This document shows, in pieces, positions 52,966 to 60,947 of a stretch of 64,000 bases of DNA. Below the pieces are notes generated by a model. That model was not told where the DNA came from. It did not search any database and saw only the letters and a list, made by a program, of their open reading frames with translations. The stretch is taken from assembly GCA_965119745.1 (NCBI GenBank), contig OZ221973.1, forward strand, positions 868,001 through 932,000, in the 5' to 3' direction. Source of the stretch: CAJFUR01 sp904420575. GTDB lineage: Bacteria > Actinomycetota > Coriobacteriia > Coriobacteriales > Eggerthellaceae. Each line of letters starts with the position of its first letter. The first letter of the stretch is position 1. The translations under genes were made by a program, and so were the position numbers.

Positions 52966-53214
52966 TCAGCTTTGGCGGTCTTTCTGCTGCTTTTCTGGAT
53001 CAACGTCGCCTAAGGCACCAAGCGAAACGCCCAATCCTTCGGCGATACGGCAGAGCAGATCGAAACCTACATTAATTCGCCCCGCCTCGATGTCGCTCAA
53101 ATACGATTGGGCCGTGCCAACCATTTTCGCAAAGCGTTCTTGAGTGATGTTCTCGGCTTCGCGGTATTGTTTGATCCGCGATCCAAGAAGCTCTTTTCGA
53201 GATTGCATATCCAT
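52966..53214 (-). CDS. Small XRE-family HTH regulator
   Basis: This 82-residue protein is one Cro/CI-type HTH domain (IKQYREAENITQERFAKMVG, TAQSYLSDIEAGRINVG). It is a close paralogue of the gene at 53386, sharing GTAQSYLSDIE, INVG and DLLCRIAEGL. The DNA is AT-rich compared with the flanks. Its upstream region shares a conserved operator-like block with that of the second gene. It resembles regulators of integrated elements. Confidence 0.82.
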   Translation of the reverse strand: MDMQSRKELLGSRIKQYREAENITQERFAKMVGTAQSYLSDIEAGRINVGFDLLCRIAEGLGVSLGALGDVDPEKQQKDRQS

Positions 53215-53385
53215 ATCTGTACACGATATGAAGTAGTCGATAGCTCATTATCAGTGATGACAGATATTTGGATCAATCGATTCGAAATAGACACGGGCCA
53301 GCGAAGTTTTGCCTCAATATCGAGGGTCTGACTGGCTATACGAGCATCAATAAATGAGAGGTCTGTTGTGGATAGTAACCTTTGG
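53215..53385 (-). promoter_or_regulatory. Conserved operator-like block upstream of the first XRE gene
   Basis: ATCAGTGATGACAGATATTT at 53250-53269 matches ATCTGTGATCACTGATATTT at 53640-53659 upstream of the sister gene. In the second, GTGATCAC is a perfect palindrome. A shared autoregulatory operator is likely. Confidence 0.55.
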
Positions 53386-53604
53386 TTAATCCTCATCTGC
53401 GAGGTCGCCGATTTTTACGTCTAGGCCTTCGGCTATTCGGCAAAGAAGATCGTAGCCCACATTAATCTGCCCTGTTTCGATGTCGCTCAAGTAAGACTGC
53501 GCCGTGCCAATCATGAGCGCAAATCTTTGTTGGGAAAGGCCCTGAGCCTCTCTCAGCTCGCGCACCTTCGCGCCAAGTTTAGATTTACGGTCTTGAGCAT
53601 CCAT
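53386..53604 (-). CDS. Small XRE-family HTH regulator, paralogue of the gene at 52966
   Basis: This 72-residue single HTH protein reads VRELREAQGLSQQRFALMIG, TAQSYLSDIETGQINVGYDL. The tandem arrangement with its paralogue and the shared upstream block point to a local duplication. It is separated by about 100 bases from a third, divergent HTH gene; the space between holds the GTGATCAC palindrome, so one operator may serve both directions. Confidence 0.83.
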   Translation of the reverse strand: MDAQDRKSKLGAKVRELREAQGLSQQRFALMIGTAQSYLSDIETGQINVGYDLLCRIAEGLDVKIGDLADED

Positions 53605-53707
53605 GTATTATCAAGATATGAGTTAAATGACCGAGGTTATCTGTGATCACTGATATTTGGACATATTGACTCGAAAGTACTACTAAGCAGTTATGTAAGG
53701 AGGAAGT

Positions 53708-53911
53708 ATGAAGCTGGCTCTTAAAATCGGTCCAGCCCTCAGAGCAAGAAGGCTTGATGTGGAGGATATAGCGGAGAAAACATTCCTGACTTCGGAACAA
53801 TTAGAAGGCATAGAGAACGGTAGGTATAAAACCTATAGAATTTCGACGATCGAAGCCTTATGCGAAGCGATAGAGTGTGAACCAGGAGAATTGTTTGTTC
53901 GGCAGAACTAA
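53708..53911 (+). CDS. Small Cro/CI-type HTH protein
   Basis: This 67-residue protein has a compact HTH (LRARRLDVEDIAEKTFLTSE, QLEGIENGRYKTYRISTIEA, LCEAIECEPGELF) like small phage or element repressors. A very good AAGGAGG lies 6 bases before the ATG. It is divergent from the XRE gene at 53386, a layout reminiscent of a repressor/antirepressor switch. A dyad (AAAGCGCC...GGGCGCTTT, 53930-53970) follows the stop and may terminate it. Confidence 0.82.
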   Translation: MKLALKIGPALRARRLDVEDIAEKTFLTSEQLEGIENGRYKTYRISTIEALCEAIECEPGELFVRQN

Positions 53912-53929
53912 CCTTATTAAAACGAAGAA

Positions 53930-53970
53930 AGCGCCAGAGGTAGGTGATAACTCACCGTTCGGGCGCTTTA
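53930..53970. terminator. Hairpin after the small HTH gene
   Basis: Outer arms AAAGCGCC / GGGCGCTTT and an inner stem GGTGA / TCACC form a two-step hairpin between convergent genes. Confidence 0.5.
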
Positions 53971-53992
53971 CCAAGTACATATTATAGCGAAA

Positions 53993-54310
53993 TCACCGAA
54001 TTTCAATTACGGCTCTGCTGCGAGTCGCATAAATCAGACGCCTGATCGCCTTGACCTTCGCGCAGCCATTTCTCAGTTCGCGTTCAATGATCATATCGAA
54101 CCCCCCCCCCTTCATTCGCCGCGAATCGAAGATGATGTTTTCTGCCTGATGACTGGCCTTGCAGGGGTTGCGCTCAATAGCCTTTGGATTGATGGCTTTG
54201 GGAGCTTTGATCTTCCACTCTTTGCCATGAATGATCACGTCGGCCGAAGTGGTTCGGTATTCCTCGCTGTGGCGGATGAACTCCACGGTCATGCCCGCCA
54301 TGGCGAGCAC
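53993..54310 (-). CDS. CdiA C-terminal tRNase-like domain protein, probable remnant, with a G10 tract
   Basis: The visible 105 residues match the pattern of CdiA-CT tRNase domains: TSADVIIHGKEWKIKAPKAI, then ASHQAENIIFDSRRMKG and a basic C-terminus. The frame continues upstream of GTG 54310 to about 54400 (WGKTIIAPDLNVWPHEYE, also family-like), where a TAG stops it without a start codon. The 5' end is therefore probably lost. Ten Gs (plus-strand C10 at 54101-54110) encode Gly-Gly-Gly in the core of the domain; slippage there would switch the frame. No immunity gene is recognised. It lies beside tRNA-Thr with HTH genes, as in a decayed mobile element. Confidence 0.65.
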   Translation of the reverse strand: MLAMAGMTVEFIRHSEEYRTTSADVIIHGKEWKIKAPKAINPKAIERNPCKASHQAENIIFDSRRMKGGGFDMIIERELRNGCAKVKAIRRLIYATRSRAVIEIR

Positions 54311-54517
54311 CTTGGCGGTTTCGTACTCGTGGGGCCAGACGTTAAGGTCTGGCGCGATGATGGTCTTTCCCCAGGCTGTTTCATGTGAAATGTTATACGG
54401 CTAGTCGGGTTGATGAACCGCGAAACATTCTGCGAAGCCTTAAAGACCCATCAGGCTCTCTGTTGGAACCAAGATTCACGTTGTCCTCTATGAGCCTTTT
54501 CCCGGGAACAAAGAAAC

Positions 54518-54545
54518 AGGTCAGGTGATTTACATCGCCTGACCT
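54518..54545 (-). terminator. Terminator of the tRNA-Thr transcript
   Basis: AGGTCAGGCGAT / ATCACCTGACCT is a 12-base stem (one G-T pair) with a four-base loop. On the minus strand it is followed by GTTTCTTTG. Confidence 0.75.
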
Positions 54546-54554
54546 TGTCGTTTC

Positions 54555-54630
54555 TGGAGCCAACGAGCGGATTCGAACCGCTGACCTACGCATTACGAGT
54601 GCGTTGCTCTACCAGCTGAGCCACGTTGGC
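54555..54630 (-). tRNA. tRNA-Thr (anticodon CGT)
   Basis: The cloverleaf closes with acceptor GCCAACG/CGTTGGC, D arm GCTCAGCTGGTAGAGC, anticodon loop CTCGTAA (CGT, reads ACG) and T arm CAGCGGTTCGAATCCGCTC. The CCA end is encoded. It borders the AT-rich HTH/tRNase segment and may have been an integration site. Confidence 0.96.
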
Positions 54631-54807
54631 ATACGGCTTCTTTGCGAAGCGCGAACATGAAGTATACCGAATGGAGAGGGGAGGTGCAAGGCGAAACGTG
54701 CAGAATTTCTGTCGCGCCCTGCATGGACGCGCCGATGCGCGCGGATGCGGCCGGCGGTCGGTTTATACTGATCCCGTTCGTCCAAAACGAAGCAACGGAG
54801 ATGCAGT

Positions 54808-57105
54808 ATGGGATTGCAGTTCGCAGCCGCGCGCGGTATCAGCGCGGCTTCCACGTGGGGGCTCAAGCACGTGTTCCACCGTCCAGCGGCCAATTTCCCC
54901 GGAAAAGTGGCGCTGTACGTCGATCCGGACGTGATCGCGCATCTGGCAACGCGCCTGCGCGAAGGGTCGGTCGCGGTGGTGGGCACGAACGGCAAAACGA
55001 CGACGACGAACTTGCTGGCAGACGTGATCGAGGCAAGTGGGAAGACCGTGGTGTGCAACCGCACCGGTGCGAACCTGGATTCTGGCGTGGCCACGTCGCT
55101 GCTGCAATCGAAGGGCGCCGACTGGGGCGTGTTCGAGACCGACGAGCTGTGGCTGGCTAGGATCCTTCCCCGTCTGCAAGCCACCTACGTGCTTCTTCTC
55201 AACCTGTTCCGCGATCAGCTGGACCGGTGCGGCGAGATCGACCGCATCCAGGAAAGCATCATCGGCGCGTTGAAAAGCTCGCCGAATACGACGCTCGTCT
55301 ACAACGCCGACGATCCGCTGTGCGCCTATATCGCCGATCAGGTGGACAACGCTTCCGTGGCGTTCGGCGTCTCCGAAGACATGGGCTTGCCGCAGAATTC
55401 CGTGGCTGACGCGCAGATGTGCCAGCGCTGCTCGTCCATGTTCGAGTACGCGTTCCGCCAGTACGGCCAGCTGGGAGCCTACCGGTGTCCTCAATGCGGG
55501 TTCGAGCGGCCGGCGCTCGACTACGCGGTATCCGAGGCGAGCGTCGCCGCATCCGGCGTCTCGTTCACCTTGCAAGTCCCCCTGACGGCACAAGGGGAAA
55601 AGGCTCGAGACCTTCCCGTGCGCGCTTCGCTGGGCGGGGCCTACATGGTGTACAACCTGGCTGCCGTGGCGACGGCTTCCGATCTGCTGGGCTGTCCGCA
55701 AGCGGCCTTGCAGCGTGCGATCGACGCGTTCGACCCGCAAAACGGCCGCCTGCAAACCTACGAGCTGTGCGGCCGTCGTACGTTGCTCAATCTCGCGAAG
55801 AACCCGACCGGTTTCAACCAGAACCTCAAGATCATCGAGGAAGACACGCAGCCGAAGGTGGTGGCGTTCTTCGTCAACGACAAGGAAGGCGACGGACGCG
55901 ACATATCGTGGCTGTGGGACATCGACTTCGAGGAGCTTGCCGGGCAGGACGTCGTAGTGTTCGCCGGAGGGCTGCGCAAGAACGACTTGCAGGTGCGTCT
56001 GAAATACGCTGGCCTCAAGGCGCAGCTGGTCGACACGGCGTCTGACGTGTTCGCGGGCCTTTCGCAAGCGACGCTGCCCGCTGGAGGGCTGCTGCCTGCC
56101 GACGCGAACGTGTATCTGGTCGCCAACTACACGGCATTGCCCCCGGTTCACGACGAGCTCGACCGCATGGTGCAGGAAGGCCGAAACGCGCAGCACGTCG
56201 ACGGCCTTGCCTGCAGGCCGGCGCCCCATGACGCAGAAGCTCCCGCCCGCAAGCAGGCCGTTGCAGCCGACGGCGCTGATGCCGCCGCGCCCACCGCCGC
56301 GCCCGACGACACCGCCGCCGCGTCCGATGGCGCTGCCAATGCTCAGCCCGCTTCCCCGCTGGTGATCGCGCATCTTTTTCCTGACCTGCTCAACCTCTAC
56401 GGCGACGGAGGAAATGTGCGCATTCTGGAGCAACGCTGCCGGTGGCGGGGCATTCCAGTCGAGGTCAGACGCGTGAACCATGGCGAGACGATCGACCTGG
56501 ACGACGTCGACCTGGTGTTTTTGGGAGGCGGCCCGGACCGCGAACAGCGGATGGCGTCAGAAGACCTCATGCGCATGAAGGACGACCTGCGGGCGTTCGT
56601 GGAGGCCGACGGCACGCTCCTGGCCATCTGTGGCGGCTACCAGATTCTGGGTCGCACCTGGCTGCTCGGCGACGAAGTGGTGGAAGGACTCGGCATCCTC
56701 GACATCGAGACGCAGCGGGCCGGCACGTCCGCCGACCGCCTCATCGGCGACATCGTGCTAGGGTCCTCTCTGGCAGCGCTCCCCGTGATTGGCTATGAAA
56801 ACCATGCCGGCCGCACGTGTCTGGGTGGCAGCGTCGAACCCTTTGGCTCGGTCGAAGGGTCGGTCGGCCACGGCAACAACGATGACGGCAACATCGATGG
56901 TGTGCGCTATCGCAACGTCACGGGTACGTACCTGCATGGTCCTCTTCTCTCCAAGAACCCGGAAGTGGCAGACGCCTTGCTGGCGAGCGCCCTGAAGCGC
57001 CGGGCGACCCGCCTCGGCATCGAAGACAGCGCCTTGGGGCCTTTGGACGACGGAGAGGAAAGGGCTGCTAACGCATTCATGCGCGCCCGCTTAGGCGTCA
57101 AGTAG
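54808..57105 (+). CDS. Fused lipid II isoglutaminyl synthase (MurT-GatD)
   Basis: This 765-residue protein joins two subunits that are separate genes in Staphylococcus and mycobacteria. Residues 1 to about 460 are MurT: Mur ligase P-loop GTNGKTTTTN, a four-cysteine zinc ribbon (MCQRCSSMFEYAFRQYG, RCPQCGFE) and the C-terminal DUF1727 region (NPTGFNQNLKIIEE). An Ala/Asp-rich linker (about 460-510) leads to a GatD class I glutamine amidotransferase with Cys in LLAICGGYQILG and His in GTYLHGPLL. It should amidate the stem-peptide D-glutamate of lipid II. ATG 54808 follows AACGGAG. Linker fusion ensures 1:1 stoichiometry. Confidence 0.94.
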   Translation: MGLQFAAARGISAASTWGLKHVFHRPAANFPGKVALYVDPDVIAHLATRLREGSVAVVGTNGKTTTTNLLADVIEASGKTVVCNRTGANLDSGVATSLLQSKGADWGVFETDELWLARILPRLQATYVLLLNLFRDQLDRCGEIDRIQESIIGALKSSPNTTLVYNADDPLCAYIADQVDNASVAFGVSEDMGLPQNSVADAQMCQRCSSMFEYAFRQYGQLGAYRCPQCGFERPALDYAVSEASVAASGVSFTLQVPLTAQGEKARDLPVRASLGGAYMVYNLAAVATASDLLGCPQAALQRAIDAFDPQNGRLQTYELCGRRTLLNLAKNPTGFNQNLKIIEEDTQPKVVAFFVNDKEGDGRDISWLWDIDFEELAGQDVVVFAGGLRKNDLQVRLKYAGLKAQLVDTASDVFAGLSQATLPAGGLLPADANVYLVANYTALPPVHDELDRMVQEGRNAQHVDGLACRPAPHDAEAPARKQAVAADGADAAAPTAAPDDTAAASDGAANAQPASPLVIAHLFPDLLNLYGDGGNVRILEQRCRWRGIPVEVRRVNHGETIDLDDVDLVFLGGGPDREQRMASEDLMRMKDDLRAFVEADGTLLAICGGYQILGRTWLLGDEVVEGLGILDIETQRAGTSADRLIGDIVLGSSLAALPVIGYENHAGRTCLGGSVEPFGSVEGSVGHGNNDDGNIDGVRYRNVTGTYLHGPLLSKNPEVADALLASALKRRATRLGIEDSALGPLDDGEERAANAFMRARLGVK

Positions 57106-57244
57106 GCGGTCCGCTTCTTCAAGGTTATGTTGAGCCGCGCAGGTCGTGTTGCGTATGACCTGTGCATGACCATCCTGTGGCTATTTCCCAGAGATGCCCC
57201 GTTTTTGCTTGCCAACCCTTATTCGCCCGGGCAGAATAACCTAC

Positions 57245-58780
57245 ATGAATGCGAACAGAAACAACGCTGGGCGGTATCGTCGTCCCACGTCCAATGAGCG
57301 TATGTCACAGAATAGCCCCTCGTCGGCCTCCTATTCGGGACGACGGGGCGCCTCGTATGGCGCTACGCCGGCCTCTTTTGGCGAAGAGCGCCTCTCCAAT
57401 CCGTACTCCCGACGGGTGACCCAGGCGGATTACACGCGTCAGCGCAAAAAGAAGAAGCGCAAGACCATTGCGCTCGTCGCTCTTGCGGTCGTGCTGGTGC
57501 TGGTTCTGGGCGGCGCAGGCGTTGCATTCGCTTATCTGCAAACCATCAACAGCAATCTGCACAAAGGCGTCACCGAAGAGCTGAAGGGCGCGCTGGTGGA
57601 CACGCAATATGCGGGCGATCCTTTCTACATGCTGCTCATGGGCACCGACGGGTCGGAGGAACGCGCCTCTTCCGCGGAGTACGAAGGCGACAATTTCCGC
57701 TCCGACAGCATGATGCTCGTACGCGTTGACCCCGAAGGCAAAAAGGTCACCATGGTCTCGCTCCACCGCGACACGATGGTCGACATGGGTGTGAACGGCA
57801 CGCAAAAACTCAACGCGGCGCACAGCATCGGCGGTGCGGCCTACACGGTGCAGGTCGTGTCGGAAATGGCCGGGGTCGACATTTCCCACTACGCGGAAAT
57901 CGACTTCGACGGCTTCAAAGAGATCGTGGACGCGCTTGGCGGCGTCGAAGTGGACGTTCCCATGGAAATAAACGACAACATGGCCGGCGGTTACGTGAGT
58001 GCCGGGCTTCAGACTCTCAACGGCGACCAGGCGCTCATCCTGTGCCGGGCCCGCCACGCCTATGACGAGTACGGCGACGGCGACCGTTACCGTGCGGCGA
58101 ACCAGCGGCTGGTCCTGGCTGCCATCGCGAAAAAGGTCCTGGCATCCGATCCGGCTACCATGGCAAGCACGGTCGAAGCGTTGTCCCGGTATGTGACGAC
58201 CGACTTCGATGTGACCGAAATCGTAGGCCTGGCCCAGAACCTGCGCGGCATGGACATGGAAAACGACCTGTACACCGCCATGGAGCCCACCGAGTCCGAA
58301 TACATCAACGAGACCTGGTACGAGCGTCTTGACGAAACGGCCTGGAAGGAAATGATGCGCCGCGTCGACCAGGGCCTTCCGCCGACGGAAGAGGACGAGG
58401 TCGACCAGGCCACCGGGACGGTGCTTGCCAGTGCGGGCGACGGGGGCAGTGCGTCGGCCGCACCCACGAAGGGCTCCAAGCCTGCTGCCGCAGCATCGGG
58501 TACGCGTTCGGGCACGGTGGCGGTGCGCAACGGCACCGGCGTGTCGGGATTGGCAGGCGAAGCGGCCGACCAGATTTCGGTCTTGGGCTATACGACCGAT
58601 GCGGGCAACGCCAGCAGCAGCGACTACCAAAACACCGTGGTGGTGTACAACGACAGCAGCCAAAGCGACGCCGCCAAGGAGATCGCGCAGACGATCGGCG
58701 TGAGCCTGACCATCCAGAACGACGGCGTGTATTCCTTCGACACCGACTTCCTGGTGGTCATTGGCGCTGACTGGGCATGA
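57245..58780 (+). CDS. LytR-CpsA-Psr (LCP) family protein with LytR C-terminal domain
   Basis: This protein of about 511 residues attaches glycopolymers to peptidoglycan at the outer face of the membrane. A basic cytoplasmic N-terminus (RQRKKKKRK) precedes one helix (IALVALAVVLVLVLGGAGVAF). The LCP domain follows, with DSMMLVRVDPEGKKVTMVSL, HRDTMVDM and the conserved Arg/Asp pairs in CRARHAYDEYGDGDRYRAANQ. A Gly/Ala/Ser linker leads to a LytR_C domain (TVAVRNGTGVSGLAGEAADQ). The start is uncertain: ATG 57194, 57245 and 57302 are in frame and none has a strong ribosome site. Confidence 0.9.
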   Translation: MNANRNNAGRYRRPTSNERMSQNSPSSASYSGRRGASYGATPASFGEERLSNPYSRRVTQADYTRQRKKKKRKTIALVALAVVLVLVLGGAGVAFAYLQTINSNLHKGVTEELKGALVDTQYAGDPFYMLLMGTDGSEERASSAEYEGDNFRSDSMMLVRVDPEGKKVTMVSLHRDTMVDMGVNGTQKLNAAHSIGGAAYTVQVVSEMAGVDISHYAEIDFDGFKEIVDALGGVEVDVPMEINDNMAGGYVSAGLQTLNGDQALILCRARHAYDEYGDGDRYRAANQRLVLAAIAKKVLASDPATMASTVEALSRYVTTDFDVTEIVGLAQNLRGMDMENDLYTAMEPTESEYINETWYERLDETAWKEMMRRVDQGLPPTEEDEVDQATGTVLASAGDGGSASAAPTKGSKPAAAASGTRSGTVAVRNGTGVSGLAGEAADQISVLGYTTDAGNASSSDYQNTVVVYNDSSQSDAAKEIAQTIGVSLTIQNDGVYSFDTDFLVVIGADWA

Positions 58781-58892
58781 AGCTTGCCCTTTTCCGTCCC
58801 ACCGCGTGCGGCTTGCTGCCCGGCCTCCTGAACCTTGGCGAGGCTTTCGGTCCCTCGGCGTTTCCTGACGCAGTGGCGCGGTGGGCGGCCGC

Positions 58893-59363
58893 ATGAAGAT
58901 GACCGTCGTGGCCGTGGGCAAGTTGAAGGAACGATTCTGGTCGGACGCCTGTGCCGAATACCTCAAGCGCCTGCAGCCGTATGCGCGCGTCACGGTGAAG
59001 GAAGTGGCCGACGTGGATCCCGGGCGCGCCGGCGGCGTGGATGCGGCGCGGGAAAAGGAGGGCGCAGCCGTGCTGGCAGCGTTGGGGACGCACTCCCATG
59101 TGCTGCTGCTCGACATCGGGGGCAAACAGCGTACCAGCGTGGAATTCTCTCAACGCCTTGATGCGCTGTCCCTACAAGGCATCAGTGACCTGGCGTTCGT
59201 CGTCGGCGGGTCGGACGGCGTAAGCGACGCGGTACGCGCACGCGCAAACGAGACCCTGTCGTTCGGTCGCATCACCCTGCCGCACAACCTTGCCCGTGTC
59301 GTCTTGCTGGAACAGCTGTACCGCGCCATGAAGATATCGCGTGGCGAGCCCTACCACAAGTAG
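58893..59363 (+). CDS. rlmH: 23S rRNA (pseudouridine1915-N3)-methyltransferase RlmH
   Basis: This 156-residue SPOUT methyltransferase has the normal length and motifs: MTVVAVGKLKERFWSDACAE, LLLDIGGKQRTSVEFSQRL, FVVGGSDGVSD and the closing HNLARVVLLEQLYRAMKISRGEPYHK. The C-terminal Tyr-His is the conserved catalytic end. It methylates helix 69 of 23S rRNA on assembled ribosomes. Confidence 0.97.
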   Translation: MKMTVVAVGKLKERFWSDACAEYLKRLQPYARVTVKEVADVDPGRAGGVDAAREKEGAAVLAALGTHSHVLLLDIGGKQRTSVEFSQRLDALSLQGISDLAFVVGGSDGVSDAVRARANETLSFGRITLPHNLARVVLLEQLYRAMKISRGEPYHK

Positions 59364-59478
59364 CAGCTTGTAGCGACCGGTTCGCGTGGGGTACGGCGAT
59401 GCGTGGCTCGCAGGAGGCGTCGGCCACGTTGCGCAGGCGCTGGTCACGACTGGTATTCTCAAGAAAGGAAACGTGCTT

Positions 59479-60036
59479 ATGGAATGGCCGGACGGAAAGC
59501 AGAGGTGCTGCTGGGCGAATCCCGCGAACCCGCGTTATGTCGCCTACCACGACGACGAGTGGGGCGTGCCCGTCCATGACGACGACCGCCTTTTCGAGAT
59601 GCTCGTGCTCGAGTGCTTCCAGGCGGGCCTCAGCTGGGAATGCATCCTCAACAAGCGGGAGGCGTTCCGAAGGGCTTTCGACGGGTTCGACCTCGACGCC
59701 GTCTGCGCTTACGGCCAGCAGAAGGTCGAGGCGCTGCTGCAGGACGCCTCCATCGTCCGCAACCGTCTGAAGGTCGGCGCCGCCATCACCAACGCCCGCA
59801 TCTTCCGGAGCATGCAGGAAGAGCACGGCAGCTTTGCCGCCTTCCTGTGGGGCTGGACCGACGGCAAGGTGGTTCGCGAAACGGGCCTTGCCACCTCGCC
59901 GCTTTCCGACGCGGTGTCCGCCGACCTCAAGCGGCGCGGCATGAAGTTCGTGGGATCGACCGTCGTCTATGCGTACCTGCAGGCAGTAGGCGTGATCGAT
60001 TCTCACGAGGAAGGCTGCTTCCTGCACGGGAAGTAG
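59479..60036 (+). CDS. tag: DNA-3-methyladenine glycosylase I
   Basis: This 185-residue repair enzyme removes 3-methyladenine from alkylated DNA. The Tag signatures are present: CCWANPANPRYVAYHDDEWGVPVHDD, FEMLVLECFQAGLSWECILNKREAFR and FVGSTVVYAYLQAVGVIDSH with the final CF.H zinc-site part (GCFLHGK). The zinc Cys/His set of Tag (N-terminal Cys, C-terminal His and Cys) can be matched. ATG 59479 follows AAAGGA at 9 bases. It stands 115 bases after rlmH. Confidence 0.95.
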   Translation: MEWPDGKQRCCWANPANPRYVAYHDDEWGVPVHDDDRLFEMLVLECFQAGLSWECILNKREAFRRAFDGFDLDAVCAYGQQKVEALLQDASIVRNRLKVGAAITNARIFRSMQEEHGSFAAFLWGWTDGKVVRETGLATSPLSDAVSADLKRRGMKFVGSTVVYAYLQAVGVIDSHEEGCFLHGK

Positions 60037-60427
60037 CCTTCAGCGGCTTCCGGCGTCTTTTGTGTCGACGTTTCGTTTGGGACGACGAGCGTTCGGTTTT
60101 CGATCGTGGAAGCCTGCTGGGGCGGCCCTCGCACCTGTCTTCGCACTCTCCCGGCGCGTGGCTCACGACAGCCAAGGATGGCTTATTTCTCCACGACGTC
60201 GGACGATCAGACGAGGCCGGTCATGTCGCAGGTCGTGCCCATGCGAAGCGGGAGTAATGTATCGCCAATTCAAGCGGTGGATCTCATGGGGGGGGCGGAG
60301 AGGCCGGTTGAAAGCGCATGCGAGCCTGCCATCAGACATTCCGCGGATTCGCGCTGGTGCCGGCGTTTGCTCCCGATGTCGCCACCGTCCCCAAACGGGG
60401 GACGAAGGGGACCCGCCTGCAAGCAAC
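60037..60427. other. Intergenic stretch without recognised gene
   Basis: Short open frames on both strands lack ribosome sites and known motifs. A G8 run lies at about 60289-60296. I see no RNA structure that I can support. Confidence 0.45.
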
Positions 60428-60456
60428 AAAAACCCCAGGCCTTTGACCTGGGGTTT
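60428..60456 (-). terminator. Terminator of the tRNA-Leu transcript
   Basis: On the minus strand AAACCCCAGGTC-AAAG-GCCTGGGGTTTTTG is a classic stem with a T5 tail. Confidence 0.85.
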
Positions 60457-60471
60457 CAGTGGTGAAACAAG

Positions 60472-60558
60472 TGGTGCGGGTGAAAGGACTTGAACCTTCA
60501 TGGGGTTGCCCCCATACGGACCTGAACCGTACGCGTCTGCCAATTCCGCCACACCCGC
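60472..60558 (-). tRNA. tRNA-Leu (anticodon CAG)
   Basis: This class II tRNA has acceptor GCGGGTG/CACCCGC, anticodon loop TTCAGGT (CAG, reads CTG), a variable arm ATGGGGGCAACCCCAT and T arm AAGGTTCAAGTCCTT. The CCA end is encoded. Confidence 0.96.
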
Positions 60559-60947
60559 ACTTGCTTTTCGTATCCGACCTCGGCCGGAAGCAAGAAAAGA
60601 TGATACAGGACATGAGGGCGCCGCGCAAGGGAATTTTCGTCCCGAAGCACAAAATGATCGTCGTGCCCTCCGACCGCGGCCTGCCAGACTTCGCGCAGCC
60701 CAGCCTATGCAAAAATGTGGCAGTCGACGCGCGCACTTTCTCCCGTCGCTCATGCCGCTGCCTGGCAGACAAGGTGTCGCTGACGTCGAAACTATTCTAT
60801 AATCCGTTGCAGAGCCGCTGTGCGGGAATCCGCCCAAGGGACGGGAAGACCGCGCACGCTTTCTGAAACGGACGAGAAACGAACCACGGCACGCGGGCTC
60901 CACCGGCGCTTCGGCGTGCAGACGACAGGGAAGGCGCAGCTCGCATC
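60559..60947 (+). promoter_or_regulatory. Upstream region of the membrane kinase gene
   Basis: No gene is seen. A perfect -10 TATAAT at 60798-60803 lacks a convincing -35 (TGTCGC at the right distance). A 145-base leader would follow. Confidence 0.35.

Noticed and set aside
54393..54593. Small minus-strand open frame over tRNA-Thr
   Set aside because: It runs through the tRNA and its terminator, so it is not a gene.
54555..54630. Attachment-site duplication of the tRNA-Thr 3' end in the AT-rich segment
   Set aside because: I looked for the T-arm and acceptor sequence between 52700 and 54500 and found no second copy; a more distant one cannot be excluded.
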